Source: Spirosoma lacussanchae
GTDB lineage: Bacteria; Bacteroidota; Bacteroidia; Cytophagales; Spirosomataceae
Length of the DNA: 64,000 bases
Assembly: GCF_005870035.1 (NCBI RefSeq)
Contig: NZ_SWJG01000008.1
Coordinates: 1-64,000 of the forward strand
Reading direction: 5' to 3'
Below the pieces are notes generated by a model, which worked only from the letters and a program-made list of their open reading frames with translations, did not search any database and was not told where the DNA came from. Below are positions 9,951 to 19,111 of the stretch, one piece after another. The position numbers and the translations under genes are program-made. Positions within the stretch are counted from its first letter, which is position 1. Every line of letters starts with the position of its first letter.

Positions 9951-10037
9951 CAAAGTATACAAAATAATCATTGCATTGTATGCGGTTTTCAATAAAATGC
10001 TACCGAAAATTACGTTCACTTCACTAACCTAAGCTTT

Positions 10038-13000
10038 ATGTATCAACCCTTTACTTTGCTCGCCGGAGTAGTTGTCAGCGCTTTGCTGCTCGGACAGCCG
10101 GTCATGGCCCAGCGAAAGACAAAATCGAGTCCGGCAGTTAACCGTCAGCTATCCGACAGTCTATTCAACGGGCTTCGCTGGCGCAATATTGGTCCATTTC
10201 GGGGCGGGCGTTCTCTGGCAGCAGCAGGCCACCCCGATCAGCCGCTTACCTATTATTTCGGAGCTACGGGCGGGGGCGTCTGGAAAACCATAGATGGAGG
10301 TGCTAACTGGATGCCTATTTCGGATAGTACCTTTCAGTCGAGCTCGGTCGGGGCTGTAACGGTTGCCCCCTCTAACCCGAATATCATTTACGTAGGTATG
10401 GGCGAGGCCGATATCCGGAGCAATATTGCCAACGGGGACGGAGTTTATAAGTCGACCGATGCCGGAAAAACCTGGAAGCATATGGGCCTGAAACTGGCCG
10501 ATGCGATCGGGAATATTGAAGTACATCCGCAAAATCCGGACATAGCCTACGTAGCAGCCCTGGGTAATCCGTTTGCTCCCAATAAGGAGCGTGGTGTCTT
10601 CCGAACAACCGATGGGGGTAAAACCTGGAAGCACATTCTGGCCAAAAACGACAGTACGGGGGCCGCCGTGGTAGAGCTTGACCCCAATAACCCCTCTATC
10701 GTTTATGCGTCGATGTGGCAGGCCTACCGAAACAGCTATAAAATGAGCAGTGGTGGGCCCGGCTGCGGCCTCTACAAATCGACCGATGGGGGCGATACCT
10801 GGACAAGCCTGCACACACGGCCTGGTATGCCGAAAGGATTACTGGGTAAAATTGGTATAACCGTGTCGCCCGCCAACTCGAACCGGTTGTACGCCATGGT
10901 TGAAAACGCCAAGGGTGGACTGTACCGTTCTGATGATGCCGGCAACAGCTGGCAGCTGATCAACGAGGATAAGAACCTCTGGCAGCGGCCGTGGTATTAC
11001 ATGATGCTGGCGGCTGACCCGCAAAACGAAAACGGTCTTATTGTCCTGAACGTGAACGCGTTGAAGTCGTACGATGGCGGCAAAACCTTTCAACGCATCG
11101 CGGTCCATCATGGCGACACGCATGATATCTGGTGGAACCCCAAAAATCCGCAGAATTTCATCATTGCCGATGACGGTGGAGCCGAAGTAACTTACAATGG
11201 CGGGGCCACCTTTTCGGATGTCGACATCCCAACGGCCCAGTTCTACCACGTGTCTATCGACAACGATTTTCCCTATAATCTCTACGGTGCCCAGCAGGAC
11301 AACTCCGCCATCCGGATTGCCAGCCGCACCACCGACAATGTCATTGGGCCCAGCGCCTGGTATTCGGTAGCCGGCGGGGAATCTGGCTACATCACGTCGG
11401 ACCCGAACAACCCGCTGGTTACATTCGGCGGTAGCTACGATGGGCTGATCACCCGCTACGACAAAGCCACCGACCAGAACCAGCGGATCAATGTCTACCC
11501 CGATTACAGCATGGGTGCCCCATCGTCTGATCGGAAATACCGGTTTCAGTGGACTTTTCCGATTGTTTTTTCCCCGCACGACAGCAAAGCGCTCTATGTC
11601 ACCTCCCAATATGTGCACCGGAGCATGGACTATGGGCATTCGTGGGAGGATATAAGCCCAGATCTGACACGCAACGACCCGAAGACCCAGGGCGACACGG
11701 GCGGCCCGATCACGAAAGACAACACCGGTGCCGAAACCTTCCCGACCATTTTCACTCTGGCTGAGTCGCCGGTAGAGAAGGGCGTGTTCTGGGCAGGTTC
11801 TGATGATGGTCTGATGCACATCAGCCGCGATGGGGCCAAAACCTGGCAACCGATTACTCCACCTGTTTCGATGCTGCCCGAATGGGCGATCATGAGCATG
11901 GTGCACCCGTCCGATCATACTACTGGCAAAGCCTACCTGGCGGCTAAACGGTACATGTCGGGCGACCGAAAGCCGTATCTGCTTAAAACAACGGATTACG
12001 GGAAAACCTGGACACTCATCACCAGCGGTATCCCGGCCGACGAGCACTGCCATGTTGTTCGGGAAGACCCTAATAAGCCGGGCTTACTGTATGCGGGTAC
12101 CGAACGGGGCGTGTATGTCTCGTTCAACGATGGCGGTTTCTGGCACAAGCTGTCCATGAATCTGCCCGTTACCCCCGTCCGCGACCTGCAAATTCACAAG
12201 CGGGATAAAGACCTGGTGGTGGCCACCCACGGCCGATCGTTCTGGATCATGGATGACATAACCCCCCTGCATGAACTGACCGATCAGCGCGACGGACTAT
12301 CCGGCAAAACGGCGCATCTGTACAAGCCCCGTCCGGCCTACCGGATGGATGGTGGAGCGCAAACGGCTGAAGAGGGCGAGGCCGTCGATCAGGGCGAAAA
12401 CGCGCCAAACGGTGTACTGGTCCGATATTACCTGAAAAATAAGCCCGACAAAGAGCTGAAACTGCTGTTCATGACCAACGCAGGCGATACCATTATCACC
12501 TACTCCAGCCTGAAAGACAAGCGCGGTCAACCCCTGAAAGTGGCTAAAGAGTTCTACGACGACCCGGGTCAGAAACGGCCGGGAAGCGCGTCTGCACGGC
12601 CAGGCATGAACGTATTCGTGTGGGATATGCGCTACCCGGATGCAACACCGGTTGAGGGAACGAATGTGATGTGGACAGGACGGGGGACAGGGGCTAAGGT
12701 TGTTCCCGGGGCGTATAAAGTTCGTATGCTGCTGGGCGACTCACTGATTGCCGAGCAACCGATCGAGATACGGAAAGACCCGCGCCTTGCGATTACGGAT
12801 GCTGATTACAGGGAGCAGTTTGAGCTGTTGATGAAAATAAACAGCAAACTTTCAGAAACCCACAAGGGCGTCAATCAGATCCGTCAGATCAGAAGCCAGA
12901 TTAACGGCTACATGAAGGATGTCAAAGACCCCAAAACGGCAGAGAAATTCAAAAAGGTGACCAAACCGATGCTCGAATCACTGGATGAGCTGGAGTCTAC

Positions 13001-13256
13001 CCTGATGCAGCCCAAGTCGAAAGCGATTCAGGATGCGCTGGCTTACCCAATTCGGCTAAATGACAAGCTGTCGGGGGTGGGCTCAGTCGTATCATCGGCG
13101 GAGACCAAGCCGACAAAGTCCTCTTACGTGGTTTATGAGGCTCTCGAAAAGCAGGTAGGAACGGCGCTGGGTAAGTTAAAAACGATTATTGATCAGCAGG
13201 TGCCCGAGTTTAACCGGATGGTAACCGAACAGCGTATTCCAGCTATTACCCCCTAG
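10038..13256 (+). CDS. Exported BNR/sortilin-like beta-propeller protein
   Basis: A 1072-residue secreted protein: signal peptide to about residue 24 (PVMAQ), then two consecutive propeller-type regions carrying about ten Asp-box-like turns (KTIDGGANW, KSTDAGKTW, RTTDGGKTW, KSTDGGDTW, RSDDAGNSW, RSMDYGHSW, KTTDYGKTW), ending with VVATHGRSFWIMDD, a conserved end of the propeller in this family. Residues about 760-920 look like a beta-sandwich, and about 930-1060 are charged and helical, likely a coiled coil. It is a full-length paralogue of the truncated gene at 69-2039. Annotated relatives are called glycosyl hydrolase or sortilin-like, but no catalytic residues can be assigned here. It stands alone, followed by a strong hairpin. 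Confidence 0.85.
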   Translation: MYQPFTLLAGVVVSALLLGQPVMAQRKTKSSPAVNRQLSDSLFNGLRWRNIGPFRGGRSLAAAGHPDQPLTYYFGATGGGVWKTIDGGANWMPISDSTFQSSSVGAVTVAPSNPNIIYVGMGEADIRSNIANGDGVYKSTDAGKTWKHMGLKLADAIGNIEVHPQNPDIAYVAALGNPFAPNKERGVFRTTDGGKTWKHILAKNDSTGAAVVELDPNNPSIVYASMWQAYRNSYKMSSGGPGCGLYKSTDGGDTWTSLHTRPGMPKGLLGKIGITVSPANSNRLYAMVENAKGGLYRSDDAGNSWQLINEDKNLWQRPWYYMMLAADPQNENGLIVLNVNALKSYDGGKTFQRIAVHHGDTHDIWWNPKNPQNFIIADDGGAEVTYNGGATFSDVDIPTAQFYHVSIDNDFPYNLYGAQQDNSAIRIASRTTDNVIGPSAWYSVAGGESGYITSDPNNPLVTFGGSYDGLITRYDKATDQNQRINVYPDYSMGAPSSDRKYRFQWTFPIVFSPHDSKALYVTSQYVHRSMDYGHSWEDISPDLTRNDPKTQGDTGGPITKDNTGAETFPTIFTLAESPVEKGVFWAGSDDGLMHISRDGAKTWQPITPPVSMLPEWAIMSMVHPSDHTTGKAYLAAKRYMSGDRKPYLLKTTDYGKTWTLITSGIPADEHCHVVREDPNKPGLLYAGTERGVYVSFNDGGFWHKLSMNLPVTPVRDLQIHKRDKDLVVATHGRSFWIMDDITPLHELTDQRDGLSGKTAHLYKPRPAYRMDGGAQTAEEGEAVDQGENAPNGVLVRYYLKNKPDKELKLLFMTNAGDTIITYSSLKDKRGQPLKVAKEFYDDPGQKRPGSASARPGMNVFVWDMRYPDATPVEGTNVMWTGRGTGAKVVPGAYKVRMLLGDSLIAEQPIEIRKDPRLAITDADYREQFELLMKINSKLSETHKGVNQIRQIRSQINGYMKDVKDPKTAEKFKKVTKPMLESLDELESTLMQPKSKAIQDALAYPIRLNDKLSGVGSVVSSAETKPTKSSYVVYEALEKQVGTALGKLKTIIDQQVPEFNRMVTEQRIPAITP

Positions 13257-13294
13257 TGGGTCCGGCTAATTTCTGCTGCACACATATACCTGTT

Positions 13295-13349
13295 GTATGG
13301 TGCCCCGATACCGTGGAACCCTAAGGTCAACGGTACCGGGGCACCATAC
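13295..13349. terminator. Long hairpin, probable terminator (or palindromic repeat)
   Basis: Arms 13295-13314 and 13330-13349 are 20 bp and complementary except for one G-U pair, with a 15-nt loop. It begins 38 bp after the BNR stop codon. There is no real T run after either arm, so termination would rely on stem strength; a dispersed palindromic repeat is an alternative. Confidence 0.5.
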
Positions 13350-13374
13350 TCATTCATTGCATAAGCTAATGGGG

Positions 13375-13400
13375 TGCACCTGATTTCTCAGTCAGGTGCA
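13375..13400. repeat. 9-bp perfect inverted repeat upstream of the DUF1016 gene
   Basis: TGCACCTGA (13375-13383) and TCAGGTGCA (13392-13400) are separated by 8 nt and followed by AAA. It lies 89 bp before the ATG at 13489 and may be an operator or a weak hairpin. Confidence 0.4.
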
Positions 13401-13488
13401 AAAGCCTGCCTGGATGCATAAAAGCTGGTATGAGTTGGCCAGGATACCCATATTTGCGGTAGAATTTTATCAATTCAAGCGTATAAAA

Positions 13489-14439
13489 ATGCCGCCAGCT
13501 CCTATTTCCAGCCACTCCGATCACGAGCCCATAGAGCTGTTTCGGTATCTACGGACTTTGGTCGATGCTGCCGAACAGGCCTCCTCCCCTTTTCCAAAGT
13601 TTGCTTTAGTGGAAGCTTATTGGCATATCGGTCGCATCATCGTCGAGATTGAGCAGGCCGGGCAGGTACGGGCTGACTACGGTATACACCTCATCGAATC
13701 ACTATCGGAACAGCTAACGCAGGCATTTGGAAAAGGATACAGCCTGCCCAATATGTGGCGGTTCAAACAGTTTTTCTTGGCGTTTCCAATTCTCTCCACA
13801 AATGGGAGAGAATTAACAAACCTCAGGCAACATCTTAGAACTGAGCTGACCTGGTCACATTATCGGGTATTAATGCAGCTCGAAAACCTGCAGGAACGGG
13901 CTTTTTACCTTAACCAGGCGGCTGACGAACGGTGGACCGTGCGATTCATGCAGCGGTTGATTCGTACCCGCTATTACTACCAGGTAGCTCTCGGTGACAC
14001 GAACTTATTGCCCGGCTCGCCCACTGAAGAAAGAGTCGAGAGAAGTAGCACCCCTACCCTTTCGGCCGTTGGCGGTACGCCCCGGACCCGGCTGGCCAGC
14101 ATCAAAAAAATAATGCTCGACCGTTACGTTGGCTTCGCTTTTGTAGGGCAGCGGCAATTCGTATCTGTCAATGGGCAGGACCGATGGGCGGAACTGGTCT
14201 TCTTCAATTACCTGCTCAATCGATTCGTCCTTGTTCAGCTAGGTGAGTTTGGGCCTGTCAGTCAGGCGGCCTTTGTGCAGTTGATCGACGCGTATAGCAG
14301 CAAACAACCGCCCGGATTCACCAACCAGCCCATTGGCCTTCTGGTGAATCAACAGGGGCAGATTAAACACCTCACGAGTAGTCAGGAACAGGGTTTATCA
14401 CTCGATGACAGCAGCCGCCTACCGGTCAGCTTTGCCTGA
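13489..14439 (+). CDS. YhcG/DUF1016-family protein with degenerate nuclease domain
   Basis: A 316-residue protein. The N-terminal half (ALVEAYWHIGRIIVEIEQ..YGIHLIESLSEQLTQAFGKGYSLPNMWRFKQFF..LTWSHYRVLMQLENLQERAFYL) is a clear DUF1016 N domain. The C-terminal half follows the YhcG PD-(D/E)xK nuclease (YVGFAFVGQRQFVSVNGQDRWAELVFFNYLLNRFVLVQL). Relatives usually read IDLLFYH and then IELK; here these are AELVFFN and VQLG, so the E-x-K pair is lost. The nuclease is probably dead. Relatives occur near restriction and defence loci, but none is seen here. The open frame extends to 13396; the ATG at 13489 is preferred because family similarity begins soon after and the upstream part looks non-native. 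Confidence 0.8.
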   Translation: MPPAPISSHSDHEPIELFRYLRTLVDAAEQASSPFPKFALVEAYWHIGRIIVEIEQAGQVRADYGIHLIESLSEQLTQAFGKGYSLPNMWRFKQFFLAFPILSTNGRELTNLRQHLRTELTWSHYRVLMQLENLQERAFYLNQAADERWTVRFMQRLIRTRYYYQVALGDTNLLPGSPTEERVERSSTPTLSAVGGTPRTRLASIKKIMLDRYVGFAFVGQRQFVSVNGQDRWAELVFFNYLLNRFVLVQLGEFGPVSQAAFVQLIDAYSSKQPPGFTNQPIGLLVNQQGQIKHLTSSQEQGLSLDDSSRLPVSFA

Positions 14440-14468
14440 TTGACACCAACAGATGACCAACTTAAGCT

Positions 14469-16889
14469 CTACTCCATTTTCAGGGTTTCGACCGGATTTG
14501 TTTTTGCTGCCCTGATGGTTTGCGATCCAATCATCAGAAAAGCAATTACCCACACCACCAGCAAGCCCCCCATCAGCTCGATAAGCTGAACAGGTTTATG
14601 ATAGGGGAAATGAGCGAGCACAATCCGCTCGAAGAACAGGTAGGTGGTAGGCAGAGCGATAAAAGCAGCTATCAACAGCTGGACCAAAAAACCACGGCTC
14701 AGTAAGTAGACAAGGCTTCTTGAGCTGGCCCCCATCACTTTCCGGATACTAATTTCCTTGAGCCGGGTTTCTGTCGTGAACGCTACCATGCCAAAGAGTC
14801 CCATAGATGCAATCGAAATGGCCAGAATCGACAGAAACCCAATGATCTTGATCATCGTCGAATATTCACTATACGCTTCTTCGATCGCTTCGTCGTAGAA
14901 CTCAGCCCGAAACGGATGAACCCGGTCAATCTTTTTCCAGATCGATTCCAGTTTAGCCCGGGTTGCCGGCAGATCAGCACTTTGTACTTTGACATTGATA
15001 ATAGCCCTGTCTCCAGGGGTCCAGAACATGAACGCTACCGGCTCGATGAGGTTGTCGACCTTACCGTAGTGGAAATCCCGGATAACGCCCACGATTGTCA
15101 TCCGGCGGGTACCGCTGAAATTGGTGAACGAGATCTCTTTACCGATGGCCTGGTCTGGGTTGTCTGCGATGTTCAACCGCTTCAGCACCTGCTGGTTCAC
15201 GATCACCTCCGTAGCGGCAGCGGCCGTTGCTGGTCGGGCCTTGAAGTTCCCTCCAGCCAGCAGCTTATGATCATGCAGCGCCATATACTGTTCATCGACA
15301 TGATTGGTCAGGACCAGCACCGAGTCACGCGAGTCGGTATATTTCATAAATCCGCCCCAGGCGTTACCTATGCTCGTCACGATCAGGGATCTGGATAAAG
15401 CCGTTACTTCCGGAATTTCACCCAGCTCCTTCATCAGTGCATCCGGCTTATTACCCTGCATATCGATGTTCAGGATATTGTCGGTCCTGAAGCCAAGATC
15501 GAAAGCGAGGATATCTCTATACTGTACATAGCTAATGGTAGTTGCGGTGATAAAAATCAGGGTAAGCGTATATTGAACTACAACCAGGGCGCGTCTGAGT
15601 GGCACGTGCCTGAAGAGATTCACCGTTGAGACATTGCGGAGTGCGTTGATGGTACTGACTTTAGAAAAGAAAAGGGCTGGCAGCAAACCGGCCACAACCC
15701 CCACAGCGACCGAAAAGAAAACAAACGCCATAACCATTGATAGGGTAAGCTCAAGCTTCACCGTGCGCTGCATCTCCGGAGCCAGGTTGATCAGTTGTGG
15801 CCGCAGCAGGAGAAAGAGGAAAAAAGAAAGCAACAGGGCGGCCAGCGAAATCAGGATGGCTTCGGCCAGAAATTGCTGCCAGATCTGGTCTCTGCCGGCA
15901 CCGATGGCTTTGCGGATACCAACCTCCTTGAAGCGTCGCATGGCCCGGGCAATCGAGAGGTTAGTATAGTTGAAACAGGCCGACAGGATCACCACCAGCG
16001 CCAGCCCGCCGAGTATCCACAGTACCGCCGTAGGCATGTGTGGTCCCCCGGAGCCCGGTCCGCCTTCGGACTGACGGAGGGTTTCACCAACCACGATGCT
16101 GAACAGGGGCAAAAGCTCAAGCTCGATGCGGGTATTTTCCTGGGCGAGGTTTTCCGCCTTCGCCAGGGCGTCGAGCTGGGACTGTATAGAGGCCATATCC
16201 GCACCCTCAGGCAGCAGCAGGTACACGTAATTCGACGACATGTTTGTCCATTTCCCAAAGTCAGTATTGTTCTGGTTGAGTCGCTCGGCCGTTGACAGGG
16301 AGACCAGGGCTTCGAAGCTGATGTGCGAGAAAAAGGGGACATCTTTCAGGATTCCGGTCACCCGATAACTCAGGGTATCGAACCGGATCGACTTGCCCAG
16401 AGCAGATTGGGTTCCGAACAGCTTTTGGGCTGCGGTCTCGGTAAGAACAATGGAGTACGGATCGTTCAGGGCGGTAGCGGGATTCCCCTCAATCATCGGC
16501 AGAGTGAAGATGTTGAACACCGATGGGTCGGCCCAGAACCCTTTGACAGGCAGCACCTTGTCGCCAACCCGGGCGTCCTGCGAAAAGTCGGTTCGCAGGA
16601 TTGCTACTTCCTCGACGCCGGTCACGTTCTGCCGAATCAGCTTACCGGCCTTTATGGATGTCGTACCAAACTTGCCACCTTGTTCGCCATTGAAGGTTGC
16701 CACGCTGGTAATCCGGTAAATGCGATCACCGTTTTCGTGGAACCTGTCATACGACCACAGGTCCATCACAAACGCAATGAGCAGCAAGCCCACCGACATA
16801 CTGATAGCGAGACCAACGACATTGATGAACGAGAACAGTCTGTGGCGCAACAGGTTGCGGCCGGATGTTTTGATGTAGTTACCAATCAT
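14469..16889 (-). CDS. MacB/FtsX-type ABC transporter permease, no ATPase alongside
   Basis: An 806-residue membrane protein with the duplicated layout MacB periplasmic domain plus FtsX domain, twice. The first helix is near residues 15-40 (HRLFSFINVVGLAISMSVGLLLIAFVM), three more lie at about 285-420, and the second unit ends with three helices after about 680. FtsX signatures RFKEVGIRKAIGA and RLKEISIRKVMGA precede membrane helices. Family members act with a MacB ATPase in mechanotransmission or export, but Bacteroidetes carry many without an adjacent ATPase, as here. The ATG at 16889 (MIGNYIKTSGRNLLRH) is preferred over 16910 because relatives begin this way. It follows the DUF1080 gene on the same strand after 139 bp and meets the DUF1016 gene tail to tail. 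Confidence 0.9.
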   Translation of the reverse strand: MIGNYIKTSGRNLLRHRLFSFINVVGLAISMSVGLLLIAFVMDLWSYDRFHENGDRIYRITSVATFNGEQGGKFGTTSIKAGKLIRQNVTGVEEVAILRTDFSQDARVGDKVLPVKGFWADPSVFNIFTLPMIEGNPATALNDPYSIVLTETAAQKLFGTQSALGKSIRFDTLSYRVTGILKDVPFFSHISFEALVSLSTAERLNQNNTDFGKWTNMSSNYVYLLLPEGADMASIQSQLDALAKAENLAQENTRIELELLPLFSIVVGETLRQSEGGPGSGGPHMPTAVLWILGGLALVVILSACFNYTNLSIARAMRRFKEVGIRKAIGAGRDQIWQQFLAEAILISLAALLLSFFLFLLLRPQLINLAPEMQRTVKLELTLSMVMAFVFFSVAVGVVAGLLPALFFSKVSTINALRNVSTVNLFRHVPLRRALVVVQYTLTLIFITATTISYVQYRDILAFDLGFRTDNILNIDMQGNKPDALMKELGEIPEVTALSRSLIVTSIGNAWGGFMKYTDSRDSVLVLTNHVDEQYMALHDHKLLAGGNFKARPATAAAATEVIVNQQVLKRLNIADNPDQAIGKEISFTNFSGTRRMTIVGVIRDFHYGKVDNLIEPVAFMFWTPGDRAIINVKVQSADLPATRAKLESIWKKIDRVHPFRAEFYDEAIEEAYSEYSTMIKIIGFLSILAISIASMGLFGMVAFTTETRLKEISIRKVMGASSRSLVYLLSRGFLVQLLIAAFIALPTTYLFFERIVLAHFPYHKPVQLIELMGGLLVVWVIAFLMIGSQTIRAAKTNPVETLKME

Positions 16890-17028
16890 GCCAGCAAGAA
16901 TACCGGTCAACTACATGTCAAATGAAAAAATGGGGTGAAATGGGTTATAAATGGGACGAAGAGGGAATACCGTTTCTGAAACGTGCCCATTTGGGTCAGT
17001 CCGGCCTGGCTGAACTTGCCTGTATGTA

Positions 17029-17898
17029 TCAGAACAAGCCTGCGTATTCGGTAGGCATGGCCGTTAGGGGCTTGATCCGGATGTCCTTAAAAAACACTTC
17101 GGCCGCTTCACTCTGCAATTGAATCCTCCCCTTCCGCATGGGAATATCCTGTCCATTCTCGTTGGTATACCGGGAGTCTTTGAGGACCATGACCACGTGT
17201 CCGTTCACGATGTGCAGACTTTTACCCGCGAAGCAGATCAGCTCTAGCTTCGTCCATTCGCCAGGTGGGCTTTCGTAGTTACCAGACCGGAGGCAATAGG
17301 CATCACTTCCTTTTTTGAAGGCCAAAAAGGGTAGTTTATCGTCGGCGACCCGATTCATAACGCCCTCCGATTGATAGGCTCGAATATCGATGGCGGAGTT
17401 GGCCTGGCACCAGTAATCGCCCATGTGTCCTTCCATAATCTGAAACTCCTGCGACAGCATCCAGGACCGCCAGTACTCAACTCCTGCTTCGCCAATAGAA
17501 TGGTACAGGATACCCGAGTCCCGCAACTTGGTGAGCCGGGGCTCGTGTTTCTGACTACCCCACTTGACCTGCAGCACGAGATGATAATTTTCGTACGAGT
17601 CCCGGGTGAACAGGCAACCATACTTCTCCCCGCTAATCCGCAAAACAGGCCCGCCGGGATCATTGATGATCGAGAAAACCCGGTTATCGTCTTTATTGTA
17701 ACCAATGGGTTGGATAGGCGACCCCGAAGCGTCTTTTGGTACATTTCCATTATAGTCGGGGCGATGCGCATAGCTCAGATAATTTCCCCACCTGGACAGG
17801 TTATTATCCAGCAATGGCACCCACTCATCACGAGTATTCAGGGATGGCAAAGAACCCAGGGCGCAAAGGCCTATAAGAAGTGTGATTAGTAATTTCAT
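17029..17898 (-). CDS. DUF1080 (3-keto-disaccharide hydrolase-like) exported protein
   Basis: A 289-residue secreted protein with signal peptide MKLLITLLIGLCALGSLPS. The body is a concanavalin-like beta sandwich of the DUF1080 family: WVPLLDNNLSRWGNYL near the start, then LVLQVKWGSQ, DSGILYHS, EFQIMEGHMGDYW, EWTKLELICFAGKSLHIVNGHVVMVL and GRIQLQSEAAEVFFKDIRIKPL at the end. Characterised relatives cleave 3-keto-disaccharides or act in sugar degradation; the substrate here is unknown. The start at 17898 is chosen because it yields the signal peptide; the open frame extends to 17940. It is divergent from the AraC regulator at 18018, which may control it. Confidence 0.85.
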   Translation of the reverse strand: MKLLITLLIGLCALGSLPSLNTRDEWVPLLDNNLSRWGNYLSYAHRPDYNGNVPKDASGSPIQPIGYNKDDNRVFSIINDPGGPVLRISGEKYGCLFTRDSYENYHLVLQVKWGSQKHEPRLTKLRDSGILYHSIGEAGVEYWRSWMLSQEFQIMEGHMGDYWCQANSAIDIRAYQSEGVMNRVADDKLPFLAFKKGSDAYCLRSGNYESPPGEWTKLELICFAGKSLHIVNGHVVMVLKDSRYTNENGQDIPMRKGRIQLQSEAAEVFFKDIRIKPLTAMPTEYAGLF

Positions 17899-17937
17899 AC
17901 GCACGGAGTCATAGCGGGCGGTCTGCAGTATCGGCAG

Positions 17938-17999
17938 CAAACCTACGGCCTGCCTCTCTCGACGTTATGGTAAAAATCCATGCTTTATTGGTAGGTTTA
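17938..17999. promoter_or_regulatory. Back-to-back -7 elements between DUF1080 and araC-type genes
   Basis: TAGGTTTG on the minus strand (17945-17938) and TAGGTTTA on the plus strand (17992-17999) both fit or nearly fit TAnnTTTG. The shared AAACCTAC/GTAGGTTT arms form an 8-bp inverted repeat 44 bp apart. No clear TTG boxes are seen at the right spacing, so this could equally be an operator. Confidence 0.35.
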
Positions 18000-18017
18000 C
18001 GTTTACACCCGACCCGC

Positions 18018-18854
18018 ATGAAACGCTACATTCTCCACACCCCATTCAACATCTACCACTTTGAGGCAACCACCTGGCAGCATGCGGTTCATAAGCATAC
18101 CTACTTCGAGATCATCTTTATCATCAGGGGGAACGGCATTCACACCATCAACGGCAACACCTTTGACTATACCGAAGGTGATGTGTTCTTACTGGGGCCC
18201 GAAGACTACCATAATTTCGTTATCCGGGAACCAACGGAATTTTGCTTTATTCGATTTAATGAGTCAGTATATCGACACACCTCCGGCGAAAAAGACAACG
18301 GCTGGCAATGTATCGTAGAGACCCTACTTTCCACGTCTTCACAGAGTCGCGGCACCCTTGTAGCCGACAGACAGGAGAAACAGAAATTACATAACCTGCT
18401 CGCGGTTCTGGAGGAGGAATACAAACGGGATCAGGCGCCCTACTTCACCATTATACGGGATAGTCTGTTACGGAGTATGCTAATGATCCTGGCGCGCAAT
18501 CTGTTTAGCCAGACACCCGCCAGAGCCCAGACCAACGACTCGGCAGAAGCGATCCTGATGTACATCCGCCAGCATATTTACCAGCCCGACAAGCTAACCA
18601 TCGACCACCTGGCCGATGTATTTCACTACGCTCCCGCGTACATCAGCCTCTTTTTCAAGAAGCAAACGGGCGAATCTCTGAAGCAGTACATCATTAAACA
18701 TAAAATAAAACTCATCGAGGCCCGTCTGCTGTACAGCCCGTTGACACTGGCCGAGATAGCCGATGAGTTTGGTTATACCGACGAAAGCCATTTTTGTAAG
18801 CAGTTCAGAAAGTATACAGGCCAAACGCCCGGCTCCCTCCGCAAACGAACCTGA
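18018..18854 (+). CDS. AraC-family transcriptional regulator
   Basis: A 278-residue regulator. The N-terminal half is a cupin-like sensor domain (HAVHKHTYFEIIFIIRGNGIHTINGNTFDYTEGDVFLLGPEDYHNFVI), typical of sugar-responsive AraC proteins. The C-terminal part has the two helix-turn-helix units: LTIDHLADVFHYAPAYISLFFKKQTGESLKQYI and LTLAEIADEFGYTDESHFCKQFRKYTGQTPGSLRK. The ATG at 18018 is preferred over 17967 because the extra 17 residues do not look like family sequence. It is divergent from the DUF1080 gene, the most likely target. Confidence 0.9.
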   Translation: MKRYILHTPFNIYHFEATTWQHAVHKHTYFEIIFIIRGNGIHTINGNTFDYTEGDVFLLGPEDYHNFVIREPTEFCFIRFNESVYRHTSGEKDNGWQCIVETLLSTSSQSRGTLVADRQEKQKLHNLLAVLEEEYKRDQAPYFTIIRDSLLRSMLMILARNLFSQTPARAQTNDSAEAILMYIRQHIYQPDKLTIDHLADVFHYAPAYISLFFKKQTGESLKQYIIKHKIKLIEARLLYSPLTLAEIADEFGYTDESHFCKQFRKYTGQTPGSLRKRT

Positions 18855-18967
18855 CGGGTTCACGTGGGTGAAAAGTGGCGTTCTGAGGCAGGGGAAATAA
18901 ATTTTCATTGAGAAGAAATGACAGATTTATAGACTCAGTCAAAAAAGATCAAAGCTGCATGAAGTAC

Positions 18968-19005
18968 CGTCCATTCACGGACAACTAGTTGTCCACTTCC
19001 GGACA
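18968..19005 (+). promoter_or_regulatory. Twin GTCC-N6-GGACA palindromes upstream of padR (candidate activator sites)
   Basis: CGTCC-N6-GGACA at 18968-18983 and TGTCC-N6-GGACA at 18990-19005 are centred 22 bp apart, about two helical turns. Their inner half-sites form a perfect 16-bp palindrome at 18979-18994. They lie 53-90 bp upstream of a sigma54-like promoter, the usual place for an enhancer-binding protein. Confidence 0.6.
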
Positions 19006-19057
19006 GGGTTGGGATCATAATCTGCTCATATGGCTGGTAAAGACTGTTTTATGCAGT

Positions 19058-19073
19058 TGGCACTGCATTTGAT
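19058..19073 (+). promoter_or_regulatory. Sigma54-like -24/-12 promoter for padR-permease
   Basis: TGGCAC-N5-TTGAT closely fits the sigma54 consensus TGGCAC-N5-TTGCW, with GG and the -12 pair at the required 10-bp spacing; the -12 GC is GA here. The start of transcription would be near 19084, 28 bp before the padR ATG. Confidence 0.55.
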
Positions 19074-19111
19074 TTAAGATATTGTATCTAATAAACTGTG
19101 TGGCCCCCCTG

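Noticed and set aside
10161-12053. Long minus-strand open frames opposite the BNR gene (217 and 404 codons)
   Set aside because: They are antisense shadows of a GC-rich gene with clear family features; the translated text has no domain pattern.
13396-13488. Upstream extension of the DUF1016 gene to the ATG at 13396
   Set aside because: The 31 extra residues show no family similarity and overlap a palindrome; the ATG at 13489 gives the usual start.
13489-14439. Defence island around the DUF1016 gene
   Set aside because: Neighbours are a BNR protein and a permease; no restriction, toxin or other defence gene is present.
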